Positions 43,618 through 52,127 are shown, numbered from the stretch's first letter. The stretch: DNA of 64,000 nucleotides from Microbacterium salsuginis (GCF_012524205.1 NZ_JABACI010000002.1:186001-250000), one strand, 5' to 3'. Numbers and translations are program-made. Notes: generated by a model from the sequence alone, not told the origin.

Positions 43618-43649
43618 CGGGGCGTCGCGTCTTCGGACGCGGCGCCCCG
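43618..43649 (+). terminator. Terminator hairpin after pspA
   Basis: CGGGGCGTCGCGTC-TTCG-GACGCGGCGCCCCG forms a 14-bp stem with one mismatch and a stable TTCG tetraloop, 18 bases after the pspA stop. Confidence 0.75.
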
Positions 43650-43689
43650 ACGCGTTCCGCGGCGGGTCGGCGTGCGGGAGGATGAGGGA

Positions 43690-44511
43690 ATGACGCGATA
43701 CCTGGTGGTGCCGCAGTGGCAGGGCAGTCCCTCGTCGCGCGCGATGCAGCTGATCGACGGAGCACAGGCGATCGCCGGCGACCTGCCCCGGTCGGCCACG
43801 ACGATCCTCGACGTGCCGATGGAGGCCGGCGAAGGGCTCGGCAGCGGCATCCATCGCCTCAGCGCACTGCAGCGCGTGCGCTCGCTCGTCGCCGACGCGC
43901 TCGACGGCCACGACGAGCCGGTGCTGACGATCGGCGGCGACTGCGGCATCGCACTCGCGCCGATCGCGCACGCCGCGCGCCGTGCACCCGGCCTCGCGGT
44001 GGTGTGGATCGACGCGCACCCCGACCTCAACTCCCCCGAGTCCTCTCCGTCCGGCGCGTTCGCGGGCATGGTGCTGCGCGCCGTCCTCGGGGAAGGCGAC
44101 CCCGGACTGCTGCTCGAGACGGGCATCGTGGCATCGGACCGCGTCGTGATCGGCGCGGCGCGGTCGTACGACGACGCTGAACTCGAGGCGGTCGCGAATC
44201 TCGGGATCGCGGCGCTCACCGTCGAGGCGCTGCGTGATCCGGACGCCCTCGCCACCGCCGTGGCCGCCACCGGCGCGGACGCGGTCTACATCCACATCGA
44301 CATCGACGCGCTGGATCCCGCCGAGATCGCCGGGAACGCCCACCCCGAGCCCTTCGGCATCACGGTGTCGGAGCTCACGGCAGCGATCGGGCGACTGCGG
44401 GCGCTGCTGCCCCTCGCGGGCGCGTCGCTGGCGGGTTACTCCCCTGCCTCCGCGGTATCGGCCACCGACGACCTCGGTGCGATCCTGCGCGTCGTCGGAG
44501 CCCTGGCGTGA
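43690..44511 (+). CDS. Arginase/agmatinase (ureohydrolase) family protein
   Basis: This 273-aa protein has the ureohydrolase fold with metal motifs IGGDCG at 81-86, WIDAHPDLN at about 107-114 and HIDIDALDP at 202-210. These ligate a dinuclear manganese site that hydrolyses guanidino groups to urea. In typical arginases and agmatinases the first motif is GGDH; here the His position is Cys, as in some bacterial family members, so metal occupancy and substrate are uncertain. ATG at 43690 follows a purine-rich GAGGATGAGGGA. Its stop overlaps the GTG of the next gene by 4 bases. Confidence 0.85.
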   Translation: MTRYLVVPQWQGSPSSRAMQLIDGAQAIAGDLPRSATTILDVPMEAGEGLGSGIHRLSALQRVRSLVADALDGHDEPVLTIGGDCGIALAPIAHAARRAPGLAVVWIDAHPDLNSPESSPSGAFAGMVLRAVLGEGDPGLLLETGIVASDRVVIGAARSYDDAELEAVANLGIAALTVEALRDPDALATAVAATGADAVYIHIDIDALDPAEIAGNAHPEPFGITVSELTAAIGRLRALLPLAGASLAGYSPASAVSATDDLGAILRVVGALA

Positions 44512-44966
44512 GTCCGCGCCCCGCCCCACCGGCGGGCTGGCGCGCGGTCGCCGAGCGCCGGGTCGAGCGCGGCCGGCGATTGGACCGGCTGATCCCGTCG
44601 TTTCTCCTGGACTCGCCGATCAGCCGCGTGGGCTACTGGTACGGCTGCACCGTGGGGTGGGTGTGGGGCTCGCTGTGGAGCACCGGCCGCGTCGAGAAGC
44701 GCGAAGGGCTGTGGGTCTTCCGGGGGATGCCGGAATGGGCCTTCCCCCGCGGCGGCGTGTGCGTCGGCGGATGCTTCCTCACCGGCGACGCCCGGATCTC
44801 ACGCGCGCTGCTGCGCCACGAGGCGGTCCACAAACGGCAGTGGCAGCGCTACGGATTCCTCATGCCGTTGCTGTATCTGCTTGCGGGACGCGATCCCCTG
44901 CGCAATCGCTTCGAGATTGAGGCCGGCCTCGAAGACGGCAACTACGTGGCGCGCGGCACCGCCTGA
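44508..44966 (+). CDS. HEAVH-motif protein coupled to the arginase-family gene
   Basis: I do not recognise a named family for this 152-aa protein. It has a basic N-terminus, Trp/Tyr/Gly-rich hydrophobic stretch VGYWYGCTVGWVWGSLW (about 41-57), MPEWAFPRGGVCVGGCFL, then LLRHEAVHKRQW with HEAVH at 104-108 and NRFEIEAGLEDG with Glu136/Glu138 about 30 residues later. HExxH plus a downstream glutamate is a gluzincin-type zinc site, so a small metallopeptidase-like protein is plausible. GTG at 44508 overlaps the arginase stop. Its 3' end overlaps the convergent EBP-like gene by 25 bases. Confidence 0.7.
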   Translation: MSPRPAPPAGWRAVAERRVERGRRLDRLIPSFLLDSPISRVGYWYGCTVGWVWGSLWSTGRVEKREGLWVFRGMPEWAFPRGGVCVGGCFLTGDARISRALLRHEAVHKRQWQRYGFLMPLLYLLAGRDPLRNRFEIEAGLEDGNYVARGTA

Positions 44967-45514
44967 TCCTGCAGTGCGCGCCCGACCCGCAGCACCTGCC
45001 GACCGAGCGCGATCACGACGGCGAGCGGGAAGACGATCCAGAACAGGTTCGGCAGCACGGCGACCATGAGGAACCCCATGATGTCACCGCGCTCGAGCGA
45101 CTGGCGTGTCATCTCGAGGCCGCTGGAGGCTTCGACGAGGAAGTAGATGACCGTCTTCCAGAACGTCGCCACCGTCACGATCAGCCCGACCACGACGCCC
45201 GACCAGCGTCTCGCGTGCAGCAGCGCCCACACGATCACGACGACCTCGACGAGGTTCGCCCAGCTCTGAGCACTGCCGAACGCGTCGAACTGTCCGTACC
45301 GGTGGTCGAAGGTGCCGTAGAAGACGTGGCCCGGCCACAGCGCCTCGAGCGGACCGCCCGCGTGCGAGAGCGGCCCCAGCAGCACGTAGCACGCGTCGTA
45401 CGTCTGGATGACGGCCGAGACCGTGAGCCACACGATGACCCACGTCGGCATGCGCAGATCGCGCGGATCGGCGACGGACGACGGCGTGAGGGCAGCGGAC
45501 TGCGTCATGGGCAT
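44942..45514 (-). CDS. EXPERA/emopamil-binding-protein-like membrane protein
   Basis: This 190-aa protein has four or five transmembrane segments. Its C-terminal half, with ATFWKTVIYFLVEASSG and AVLPNLFWIVFPLAVVIAL, resembles the last helices of eukaryotic emopamil-binding protein, a sterol delta8-delta7 isomerase. An actinobacterium of this type is not expected to make sterols, so a different ligand or only a shared fold is likely. ATG at 45514 or 45508 is the start; TACAGT lies just before, which favours a leaderless start at 45508. It overlaps the end of the HEAVH gene on the other strand. Confidence 0.55.
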   Translation of the reverse strand: MPMTQSAALTPSSVADPRDLRMPTWVIVWLTVSAVIQTYDACYVLLGPLSHAGGPLEALWPGHVFYGTFDHRYGQFDAFGSAQSWANLVEVVVIVWALLHARRWSGVVVGLIVTVATFWKTVIYFLVEASSGLEMTRQSLERGDIMGFLMVAVLPNLFWIVFPLAVVIALGRQVLRVGRALQDQAVPRAT

Positions 45515-45578
45515 GACTGTACCGATCGCTGCCGTCCAAGCCGGGGATCGACTCGGGTCCGACTCGTGCCGCGGAGGC

Positions 45579-46055
45579 TCAGTGCGTGACGGTGAGGCGG
45601 TACTGCTCGGGCGCATGGATCGCGTCGCGACGGATGCCCATCTCGATCAGGTGATCGAAGATGTCGGCGGTGCCGAGGAAGCCGCCCAGCAGGTGGATCC
45701 GCGTCTCATCGTCCTCGGTGCACAGCATCTCGTCGGCCCATGCCGTCACGGCGCGAGAGAGCGCCTCACCCGACGCGCAGCCGCGGCCGGTGCCGGGAGC
45801 GCCGCTGCGCTGCGAGCGGTCGAGCCACGTCACCACCATGCGACTCGGTGCGGTGATCTCGCCCTGCCATGAGGCATCCGGAATCTCGATGAACACCCGG
45901 CCCGTCGAGCAGATGGGCAGTGTCGCCAGCATCGCCTCGAGCTCGGCCAGCGAGGTCTCGTCGGCGGTGATCAGCTGCTGCACGCGCGTGTGACGCGACG
46001 AACGACAGGCGGATGCGCTGTGCTCGACCTTCTGGTGCTCGGTGATGTGGGCCAT
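45579..46055 (-). CDS. Stand-alone siderophore-interacting protein (SIP) domain
   Basis: This 158-aa protein matches the C-terminal NAD(P)H-binding domain of siderophore-interacting reductases: ITADETSLAELEAMLATLP, VTWLDRS, WADEMLC and LLGGFLGTADIFDHL. The usual N-terminal FAD-binding barrel is missing, so it cannot be a complete ferric-siderophore reductase; such short SIP proteins are common in Microbacteriaceae. ATG at 46055 lies 9 bases after a TATAGT -10 box, overlapped upstream by an IdeR-like site, so iron regulation is likely. Confidence 0.8.
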   Translation of the reverse strand: MAHITEHQKVEHSASACRSSRHTRVQQLITADETSLAELEAMLATLPICSTGRVFIEIPDASWQGEITAPSRMVVTWLDRSQRSGAPGTGRGCASGEALSRAVTAWADEMLCTEDDETRIHLLGGFLGTADIFDHLIEMGIRRDAIHAPEQYRLTVTH

Positions 46056-46064
46056 GACGGTTCC

Positions 46065-46096
46065 ACTATACCCGCAATGAAGGGTTGCCTTACCTC
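46065..46096 (-). promoter_or_regulatory. Promoter with IdeR/DtxR-like iron box
   Basis: TATAGT (46065-46070 on the minus strand) is the -10 box of the SIP gene. Just upstream, AGGGTTGCCTTACCT (about 46081-46095) matches 12 of 15 core positions of the DtxR/IdeR consensus AGGTTAGCCTAACCT, placed where iron-loaded repressor would block RNA polymerase. Confidence 0.6.
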
Positions 46097-46126
46097 AGCG
46101 TCACAGAACGGAACGATCGCGCCGGC

Positions 46127-46876
46127 TCACGACTCGCGCAGGAGCACGCGCCGCAGCTCGACGAGCTCGTCGTCGGCGAGACCGTGCGCGCGCAGATAGT
46201 CCGCCGCCGATCCGTAGCGATCGGCCACGCCGTCCAGCAGCGCGCGCATCACCGGAGCCGGGGACTTCGTCGCGAGATCCTCGAGATGCACCGCCTCCGG
46301 ATGCATCGACCGAAGCAGCTCGACGATGCGACGATTCCGCGCCTGCGGCAGGAGCCCCTCGGTGCGGGCGTAATCGCCCACGACCGCTTCGGGGTCGACG
46401 CCAGCCGCGGCGAGGGTGAGGGCGACGGTGACGCCCGTGCGGTCCTTGCCCACGGTGCAGTGGACCAGCACCGGCTGGTCGGCCAGGATGCCCCGCACGA
46501 CGTCGACGACGCCTGCCGACGAGTCCTCGATGAGCCGGCGGTACATCTCGTCCAGGCTGATGTCGTCGCGGAAGAACGACTCGACCGAGCCGAGGAAGAG
46601 CGGCACGCGCTGCGTCACGACCTCGATGCCGTCGATCCGGCTCGGTTCGTAACGCACCTCGTCGTCGGCGCGCAGGTCGATGATGCGCCGCAGCCGCAGG
46701 TCGGCGAGCGCGCGGGTCCCGTCCGCGTCGAGCCGCGCGAGGTTGCCCGACCGGTACAGCACACCGTGGCGCGTGACCGCCCGGCCCGCGGCCAGTCCGC
46801 CCACGTCGCGCAAGTTGACCGCGCCCGAGACCACCGGGTCGCCCGGCGGACCGCCCGGCCCGGAGAGGTCGGTCAC
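46127..46876 (-). CDS. Tyrosine/serine protein phosphatase (PtpB-like)
   Basis: This 249-aa protein carries the cysteine-phosphatase loop HCTVGKDRTG (catalytic Cys, Arg) and the N-terminal NLRDVGGLAAGR and LYRSGNLARL motifs of the Y_phosphatase3/MptpB family, which dephosphorylates phosphotyrosine, phosphoserine or phosphoinositides. It is cytosolic, with no signal peptide. GTG at 46876 overlaps the stop of the AhpD-like gene by 4 bases, so the two are coupled. Confidence 0.88.
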   Translation of the reverse strand: MTDLSGPGGPPGDPVVSGAVNLRDVGGLAAGRAVTRHGVLYRSGNLARLDADGTRALADLRLRRIIDLRADDEVRYEPSRIDGIEVVTQRVPLFLGSVESFFRDDISLDEMYRRLIEDSSAGVVDVVRGILADQPVLVHCTVGKDRTGVTVALTLAAAGVDPEAVVGDYARTEGLLPQARNRRIVELLRSMHPEAVHLEDLATKSPAPVMRALLDGVADRYGSAADYLRAHGLADDELVELRRVLLRES

Positions 46877-47382
46877 CAGGCGGCGCCCGATGCCGCGTCG
46901 CGGTCCTCGCCGGCGAGGTCGTCGCGCGGCGGCACGCTGTACCGACCGGCGATCGCGATGCGGTTGAACGCGTTGATGGCGACGAGGATCCAGCTGAGCG
47001 CGACGTACTCCTGCTCGCTCAGCACTCCGCCGACGTGGTCGTACACCTCGTCGGACACGCCCTCGTCGTGGATGTAGACGTACGCCTCGGCAAGCTCCAG
47101 GCCCGCACGTTCGCGGTCGGAGAAGACGCCGGAATCGCGCCAGACCGGGATCTGCGCGAGAACGTCCGGCGTCACGCCGGCCGCGGTGGCACGCTCGACA
47201 TGCACGCGCACGCAGTACGCGCAGCCGTTGAGCTGCGAGGTGTGGATCTGCACGATCTCTTTGAGCCGGTCATCGACGCCGTTCGCAGCGGCGAGCTCGC
47301 CCACGGTCTTCGACACGGCCGCGAGCGCCTTGTACGCCGGGGGCGCGGATCGCGACAGATGGACGCGGTGTTCTTCCGTCAT
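46873..47382 (-). CDS. AhpD-like/carboxymuconolactone decarboxylase family protein
   Basis: This 169-aa all-helical protein has the redox motif LNGCAYCVRVH (CxxC with following His) of AhpD-type alkylhydroperoxidases near residue 52, preceded by KEIVQIHTSQ. It probably acts in peroxide reduction or another thiol reaction; the partner is unknown. The start is ATG at 47382. It is translationally coupled to a phosphatase gene downstream, an unusual partner. Confidence 0.85.
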   Translation of the reverse strand: MTEEHRVHLSRSAPPAYKALAAVSKTVGELAAANGVDDRLKEIVQIHTSQLNGCAYCVRVHVERATAAGVTPDVLAQIPVWRDSGVFSDRERAGLELAEAYVYIHDEGVSDEVYDHVGGVLSEQEYVALSWILVAINAFNRIAIAGRYSVPPRDDLAGEDRDAASGAAW

Positions 47383-47445
47383 GGCGCCAGACTACCCACG
47401 GTGGCGCCGGTCCGGGTCGTACGAGAGGTGCGGCACAATGAGCGG

Positions 47446-48450
47446 GTGAGCGAACCCATCGACGAGTTCTCCTTTCTCCCCGATCAGGCGTCCGAGGCGG
47501 GTGTCGACCGGCCGGTGCCGCGCGGCGAGCGACTGTCGCTGCGGCTGCCCGACGGGCGGACCCTGAGCGCCCTGCGCTACACGCCCGCTGGTGCGCCCGA
47601 CGACGCCCCGGTCGTGACGTTCCTGCACGGCGCGGGCCTGAACGCCCACACGTGGGACACCACGATCCTCGGTCTCGGACTGCCGGCGCTGGCGATCGAC
47701 CTTCCCGGCCACGGCGACTCGTCATGGCGGGACGACGCGGCCTACGTCGGCCGAGTGATGGCACCCGACATCGCCGCCGGGATGGAGGCGTGGACGCAGG
47801 CGCCCCAGGTGCTCGTCGGGCAGTCGCTCGGCGGCCTGACGGCCGCAGCAGTGGCCGCCTCGCGCCCGGAGCTCGTGCGTGAACTCGTCGTCATCGACAT
47901 CACGCCGGGCCTCGACTCCAACGCCGGGCCGTCGCAGATCCGCGACTTCTTCGCCGGCCCGGTCGACTGGGCGTCCCGAGACGAGCTCGTCGACCGTGCT
48001 CTCGCGTTCGGTCTGGGCGGCGGCACGCGCCGCAGGGCCGAGCGCGGCGTGTTCTTCAACTCCCGGATCCGTCCTGACGGCCGGGTGGAATGGAAGCATC
48101 ACTTCGCTCGCCTGGCCAACGCGATGGCGGATGCCGGCGCCGACGCCCCCACGGAGGCGCCCGCGTCGTCCGACGCGGTCGCGTCCGTGCTGGGCGAGGC
48201 GGGCTGGGAAGACCTTGCGGCGGTGACCGCGCCCACGACCCTGATCCGCGGCGAGCGCGGCTACGTCACGGACGACGACGCCGAGGAGTTCGCGCGACGT
48301 GTGCCCGGAGCATCCATCGTCGCCGTCCCCGCCGGGCACAACGTGCAGGAGGAGATCCCTCTCGAGCTCGGCGAGCGCCTGCGCACCGTGGCCACCACGC
48401 CCGGCCGGCCGCGACCGGCAAGCGCCGATCCACGCGGCAGCGCGTCTTAA
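47446..48450 (+). CDS. Alpha/beta hydrolase
   Basis: This 334-aa cytosolic protein has the alpha/beta-hydrolase fold: VVTFLHGAGLNAHTWD (oxyanion region), DLPGHGDSSW, the nucleophile elbow VGQSLGGLT, and GHNVQEEIP carrying the catalytic His. The substrate is unknown. GTG at 47446 is preferred; CACAAT lies 8 bases before and may be a -10 box of a leaderless mRNA, while an ATG at 47438 is out of frame. The C-terminal tail (GRPRPASADPRGSAS) is low complexity. Confidence 0.85.
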   Translation: MSEPIDEFSFLPDQASEAGVDRPVPRGERLSLRLPDGRTLSALRYTPAGAPDDAPVVTFLHGAGLNAHTWDTTILGLGLPALAIDLPGHGDSSWRDDAAYVGRVMAPDIAAGMEAWTQAPQVLVGQSLGGLTAAAVAASRPELVRELVVIDITPGLDSNAGPSQIRDFFAGPVDWASRDELVDRALAFGLGGGTRRRAERGVFFNSRIRPDGRVEWKHHFARLANAMADAGADAPTEAPASSDAVASVLGEAGWEDLAAVTAPTTLIRGERGYVTDDDAEEFARRVPGASIVAVPAGHNVQEEIPLELGERLRTVATTPGRPRPASADPRGSAS

Positions 48451-48591
48451 CGCTTCTATTGCGTTCCGGGTAGCGCTCGCCCGCACCCCGTCGCGATATC
48501 CCTAGGCTGGACTATCGCACCGGCCACGGCGATCCCCGATCACGTGCGCCCGTTCCTGCGCAGTCCACCGGATCCGTTCGAAAGGACCTCC

Positions 48592-50103
48592 ATGCTCCGT
48601 CGCACCGTTCTCGCCGCGACCTCTCTGCTCGCCGCCGGCGTCCTCGCCCTGACCGCCTGCAGCGGCGGGAGCGAGCCGAGTGCGCCCACCGCGACGGGCG
48701 AGCCCGACCCCGACGCATCGGTGGCGATCCGGCTGGTGCTCGAGCCCAGCAACCTCGACATCCGGCAGACCGCAGGCGCCGCGCTGGACCAGATCCTGGT
48801 CGACAACATCTACCAGGGCCTTGTCGCGCGCACCCCCGAGCAGGACATCGTGCCGGCTCTCGCCAGCGAGTGGACGGTCTCGCCCGACGGCCTGACGTAC
48901 ACCTTCACGGTGCGGGAGGGCGTCACGTTCCACGACGGGCAGCCGCTGACGCCGCAGGACGTGGTGTGGTCGCTCACCACCCGCAAGAACACGCCGGAGT
49001 GGCGTGATTCCGCGCGTCTGGCCAATGTCACGACGATCGCCGCCGACGGGCAGGACGTCGTCCTCACGCTCGCCGAGCCCGACTCGAGCCTGCTGTGGAA
49101 CCTCACGGGGCGCGCCGGGATCATCCTGAAAGAGGGCGACACCGTCGACTACCAGACGGCCGCGAACGGCACCGGACCCTTCGTGCTCGACGACTGGCGC
49201 GAGGGCGACAGCATCGTCTTCGTCCGCAACGACGCCTATTGGGGCGACACCGCCGGCGTGGCCGAAGTGGTCTTCGACTACATCCCCGACAACCAGGCCG
49301 CGCTCAACGCGGCCCTGGCCGGCGAGATCGACGTGGTGACCGGCTTCGACGCCACGCTCAAGGAACAGGTCGAAGAGACGGGCGACTTCGCCCTCGTGCT
49401 CGGCCAGTCCACCGACAAGGGCACCCTCGCCTTCAACCAGACCTCGGGCCCCCTCGCCGATCAGCGGGTGCGTCAGGCGATCCGCCAGGCCATCGACCAC
49501 GACGCGTTCGTCGAGGCGCTCGGCGCCGGGCAGACCCAGTACGGGCCCATCCCCGAGCTCGACCCGGGCTATGAGGACCTCGCCGACGTCGCCCCGTACG
49601 ACCCCGAGGCTGCCCGCGCGCTCCTCGAAGAGGCCGGCGAGGAGGATCTGGAGCTCACCCTCACGATCCCCAACTTCTACCCCACGACCATCCCCCAGAT
49701 CCTGGTCTCGGATCTCAACGAGGTCGGCATCACGCTCGAGGTCGAGTCCGTCGACTTCCCCACGTGGCTCAACGACGTCTACACCAACCGGGACTACGAG
49801 CTGAGCTTCGTGCTGCACACCGAAGCGCGCGACTTCGAGAACTGGGCCAACCCGGAGTACTACTTCACCTACGACAACCCCGAGGTGCAGGACCTGTACG
49901 CGCAGTCCCTCGCGGCGACCGATGAGTCCGAGGCCGCCGACCTCCTCGCCGAGGCCGCGCAGCTGGTCTCAGAGGACGCTGCGGCCGACTGGCTGTACAA
50001 CGGCGCCTCGGTCGTCGCGGTCGGCACTAGCATCTCGGGTATGCCCTCGATCAACGTGAACGAGCGCCTGAACCTCGCCGAGATCGCCAAGAGCAACGGG
50101 TGA
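48592..50103 (+). CDS. ABC transporter solute-binding lipoprotein (peptide/nickel family 5)
   Basis: This 503-aa protein has a lipoprotein signal peptide with lipobox LTAC near residue 23 and a family-5 solute-binding body (PNLDIRQTAG region, LASEWTVSPDGLTYTFTVRE, RQAIDHDAF, YDPEAARALLEEAG). It binds oligopeptides, opines or nickel chelates outside the membrane; the ligand is not predictable. ATG at 48592 has AAAGGA 5 bases upstream. Its stop overlaps the GTG of the first permease. It is first in the complete operon that runs to 53752. Confidence 0.92.
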   Translation: MLRRTVLAATSLLAAGVLALTACSGGSEPSAPTATGEPDPDASVAIRLVLEPSNLDIRQTAGAALDQILVDNIYQGLVARTPEQDIVPALASEWTVSPDGLTYTFTVREGVTFHDGQPLTPQDVVWSLTTRKNTPEWRDSARLANVTTIAADGQDVVLTLAEPDSSLLWNLTGRAGIILKEGDTVDYQTAANGTGPFVLDDWREGDSIVFVRNDAYWGDTAGVAEVVFDYIPDNQAALNAALAGEIDVVTGFDATLKEQVEETGDFALVLGQSTDKGTLAFNQTSGPLADQRVRQAIRQAIDHDAFVEALGAGQTQYGPIPELDPGYEDLADVAPYDPEAARALLEEAGEEDLELTLTIPNFYPTTIPQILVSDLNEVGITLEVESVDFPTWLNDVYTNRDYELSFVLHTEARDFENWANPEYYFTYDNPEVQDLYAQSLAATDESEAADLLAEAAQLVSEDAAADWLYNGASVVAVGTSISGMPSINVNERLNLAEIAKSNG

Positions 50104-51050
50104 TCCGGTACACGCTGACCCGATTCGCCCTGCTTCTGCTCGGGCTGTTCGTCGCCAGCGTGGTGATCTTCCTGACCCTCCGGGTCCTCCCCGGCGACAT
50201 CGCCCAGCTGATCGCCGGGGTCAACAGCACACCGGAACAGCTCGCCGCGGTCCGGGCGCGCCTCGGCCTGGATCGGCCGCTTCCCGAGCAGTACCTCGAG
50301 TGGATCGGCGGCGTACTGCGCGGAGACCTCGGCACCTCGCTGCTGACCGGGTCGCGCGTGGTGGACGAGCTCGCCGAGAAGGCCGAGGTGACCCTGCCCC
50401 TCGGCATCCTCTCCCTCCTGATCGCGGTGCTCATCAGCGTGCCTCTCGGAGTGCTCTCGGCTCTGCGTCGGGGCCGCCCTGACGGCACGGCACTGAGCGT
50501 AGGGGCGCAGACGCTGGCCGCGGTGCCCGTCGTGTGGGCGGGCATGATGCTCGTCGTCGTGTTCGCGGTGTGGCTCGGATGGCTGCCGGCCCAGGGATTC
50601 CCCCGAGCAGGCTGGCAGGAGCCGTGGGCCGCGCTGCGATCGCTGCTGCTGCCCGCGCTCACGATCGGGATCGTCGAGGGCGCGATGCTGTTGCGCTTCG
50701 TGCGCAGCGCGACGCTGCAGGCCGTCGGGCAGGACTTCGTCCGCACCGCCGCGGCGAAGGGCCTCACGCGCAACTCGGCTCTCATCCGGCACGGTCTGCC
50801 CGTCGTCGGCCTGTCGATCATCACGGTGCTCGGTCTGCAGGTCGCGGGCATCATCGTAGGCGCCGTCGTGATCGAACAGCTCTTCTCGCTGCCCGGCATC
50901 GGCCGCATGCTGGTGGCCGACGTGAGCGCGCGCGACCTGCCGAAGGTGCAGGGCGAACTGCTCGCGCTGACGGCGTTCGTGCTGATCGTCGGCTTCGTCG
51001 TCGACCTGGTGCATCGCGTCATCGACCCCCGGCAGCGGGAGGCGGCATGA
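50100..51050 (+). CDS. ABC transporter permease, DppB-type
   Basis: This 316-aa protein has six transmembrane helices and the DppB/OppB signature: an N-terminal TRFALLLLGLFVASVVIFLTLRVLPGD segment (in part), a long extracytoplasmic loop, and the EAA-type coupling loop DFVRTAAAKGLTRNSALIRHGLP. GTG at 50100 overlaps the lipoprotein stop by 4 bases, and its own stop overlaps the next permease. It forms the membrane channel with that permease. Confidence 0.93.
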   Translation: MIRYTLTRFALLLLGLFVASVVIFLTLRVLPGDIAQLIAGVNSTPEQLAAVRARLGLDRPLPEQYLEWIGGVLRGDLGTSLLTGSRVVDELAEKAEVTLPLGILSLLIAVLISVPLGVLSALRRGRPDGTALSVGAQTLAAVPVVWAGMMLVVVFAVWLGWLPAQGFPRAGWQEPWAALRSLLLPALTIGIVEGAMLLRFVRSATLQAVGQDFVRTAAAKGLTRNSALIRHGLPVVGLSIITVLGLQVAGIIVGAVVIEQLFSLPGIGRMLVADVSARDLPKVQGELLALTAFVLIVGFVVDLVHRVIDPRQREAA

Positions 51051-51994
51051 CTCGCCAGGACGGATCACCCGAGACCGTGAGGACGGATGCCGCCGCCCCG
51101 TCCCGACGCACACGCGGGGCGTGGCTGCGGAGGCTGTGGCGCATGTCCACCGGGCGGTTCGGGCTGATCGTCGTGGCCGTGGTGGTCGCGACCGCCGCCG
51201 TCTCGCTGGCGTGGACGCCGTTCGATCCGCAGCAGGTCGAGATCTCGAACCGCTGGGCACCGCCGGGCTGGCCGCACCTTCTCGGCACCGACGCGTCGGG
51301 CCGCGACATCCTGAGCCTGCTCATGGCCGGCGCGCGCACGACGGTGCTCGTCGCCGTGGGCTCGGGTGCCGTCGCGACGATCCTGGGCGTTGCCCTCGCC
51401 GCCCTGGGCGCGCTCACTGCCCGGTGGCTGCGCGAATCGGTCGCGGTGCTCGTCGACATCCTCATCGCCTTCCCCGTGCTCATCATCGCGATGATGATCT
51501 CGGCGGTGTGGGGCGGGTCGCTCGGCGTCGTGATCTGGTCGGTCGGCATCGGCTTCGGCGTGAACATCGCCCGCGTGACGCGGCCCGAGCTGCGCCGCGT
51601 GCTGCACAGCGACTTCGTCCTGGCCGGTCGCGCCTCGGGTCTCACACCGACGCAGAACCTCGTGCGGCACCTGCTGCCCAATGTCGCCCCGGTCTTCATC
51701 GTGCAGCTGTCGTGGAGCATGGCCGTCGCGGTGCTCGCCGAGGCAGGGCTCTCGTACCTCGGCTTCGGAGCCCCCGTCACGGAGCCGTCGTGGGGGCTGC
51801 TGCTGGCCGAGCTGCAGCAGTTCATCACCGTGCATCCCCTCTCGGTGGTCTGGCCGGGCCTTGCCATCACCCTCACGGTGCTGGGGCTGAATCTCCTCGG
51901 CGACGCCCTGCGCGAGGCCACCGACCCGACGCTCTCGCGCAGCCCGTTCGCGACGCGGCGCGCTCGCCTGCACATCCCGGAGGTGGTGGCGTGA
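51047..51994 (+). CDS. ABC transporter permease, DppC-type
   Basis: This 315-aa protein has an Arg-rich cytoplasmic N-terminus, six transmembrane helices and the DppC signature HLLGTDASGRDILS followed by the coupling loop LAGRASGLTPTQNLVRHLLPN. ATG at 51047 overlaps the previous stop (ATGA). After it the operon is interrupted by 133 bases containing a long inverted repeat before the first ATPase gene. Confidence 0.93.
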   Translation: MTRQDGSPETVRTDAAAPSRRTRGAWLRRLWRMSTGRFGLIVVAVVVATAAVSLAWTPFDPQQVEISNRWAPPGWPHLLGTDASGRDILSLLMAGARTTVLVAVGSGAVATILGVALAALGALTARWLRESVAVLVDILIAFPVLIIAMMISAVWGGSLGVVIWSVGIGFGVNIARVTRPELRRVLHSDFVLAGRASGLTPTQNLVRHLLPNVAPVFIVQLSWSMAVAVLAEAGLSYLGFGAPVTEPSWGLLLAELQQFITVHPLSVVWPGLAITLTVLGLNLLGDALREATDPTLSRSPFATRRARLHIPEVVA

Positions 51995-52010
51995 CTGCAT
52001 CGCCGGTTCA

Positions 52011-52098
52011 CAATTCAGTCTGTGCGCGCGAGCGCGCGGTCGAGATCCGCGTGGTCACGCGCCCGACTGTCGGCGCCGCCCGCGTCCAGACTGAATTG
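52011..52098. repeat. Inverted repeat inside the peptide ABC transporter operon
   Basis: CAATTCAGTCTG (52011-52022) is repeated exactly in inverted form at 52087-52098; with a two-base mismatch the arms extend to about 18 bases (CAATTCAGTCTGnnCGCG). The 64-base GC-rich spacer has no reading frame of note. The element fills the only real gap of an otherwise overlapping operon, which suggests an inserted REP-like element or an RNA structure adjusting ATPase expression. Confidence 0.75.
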
Positions 52099-52127
52099 CG
52101 AGCGCCCAGAGACCGGGAGGTGGTCTC

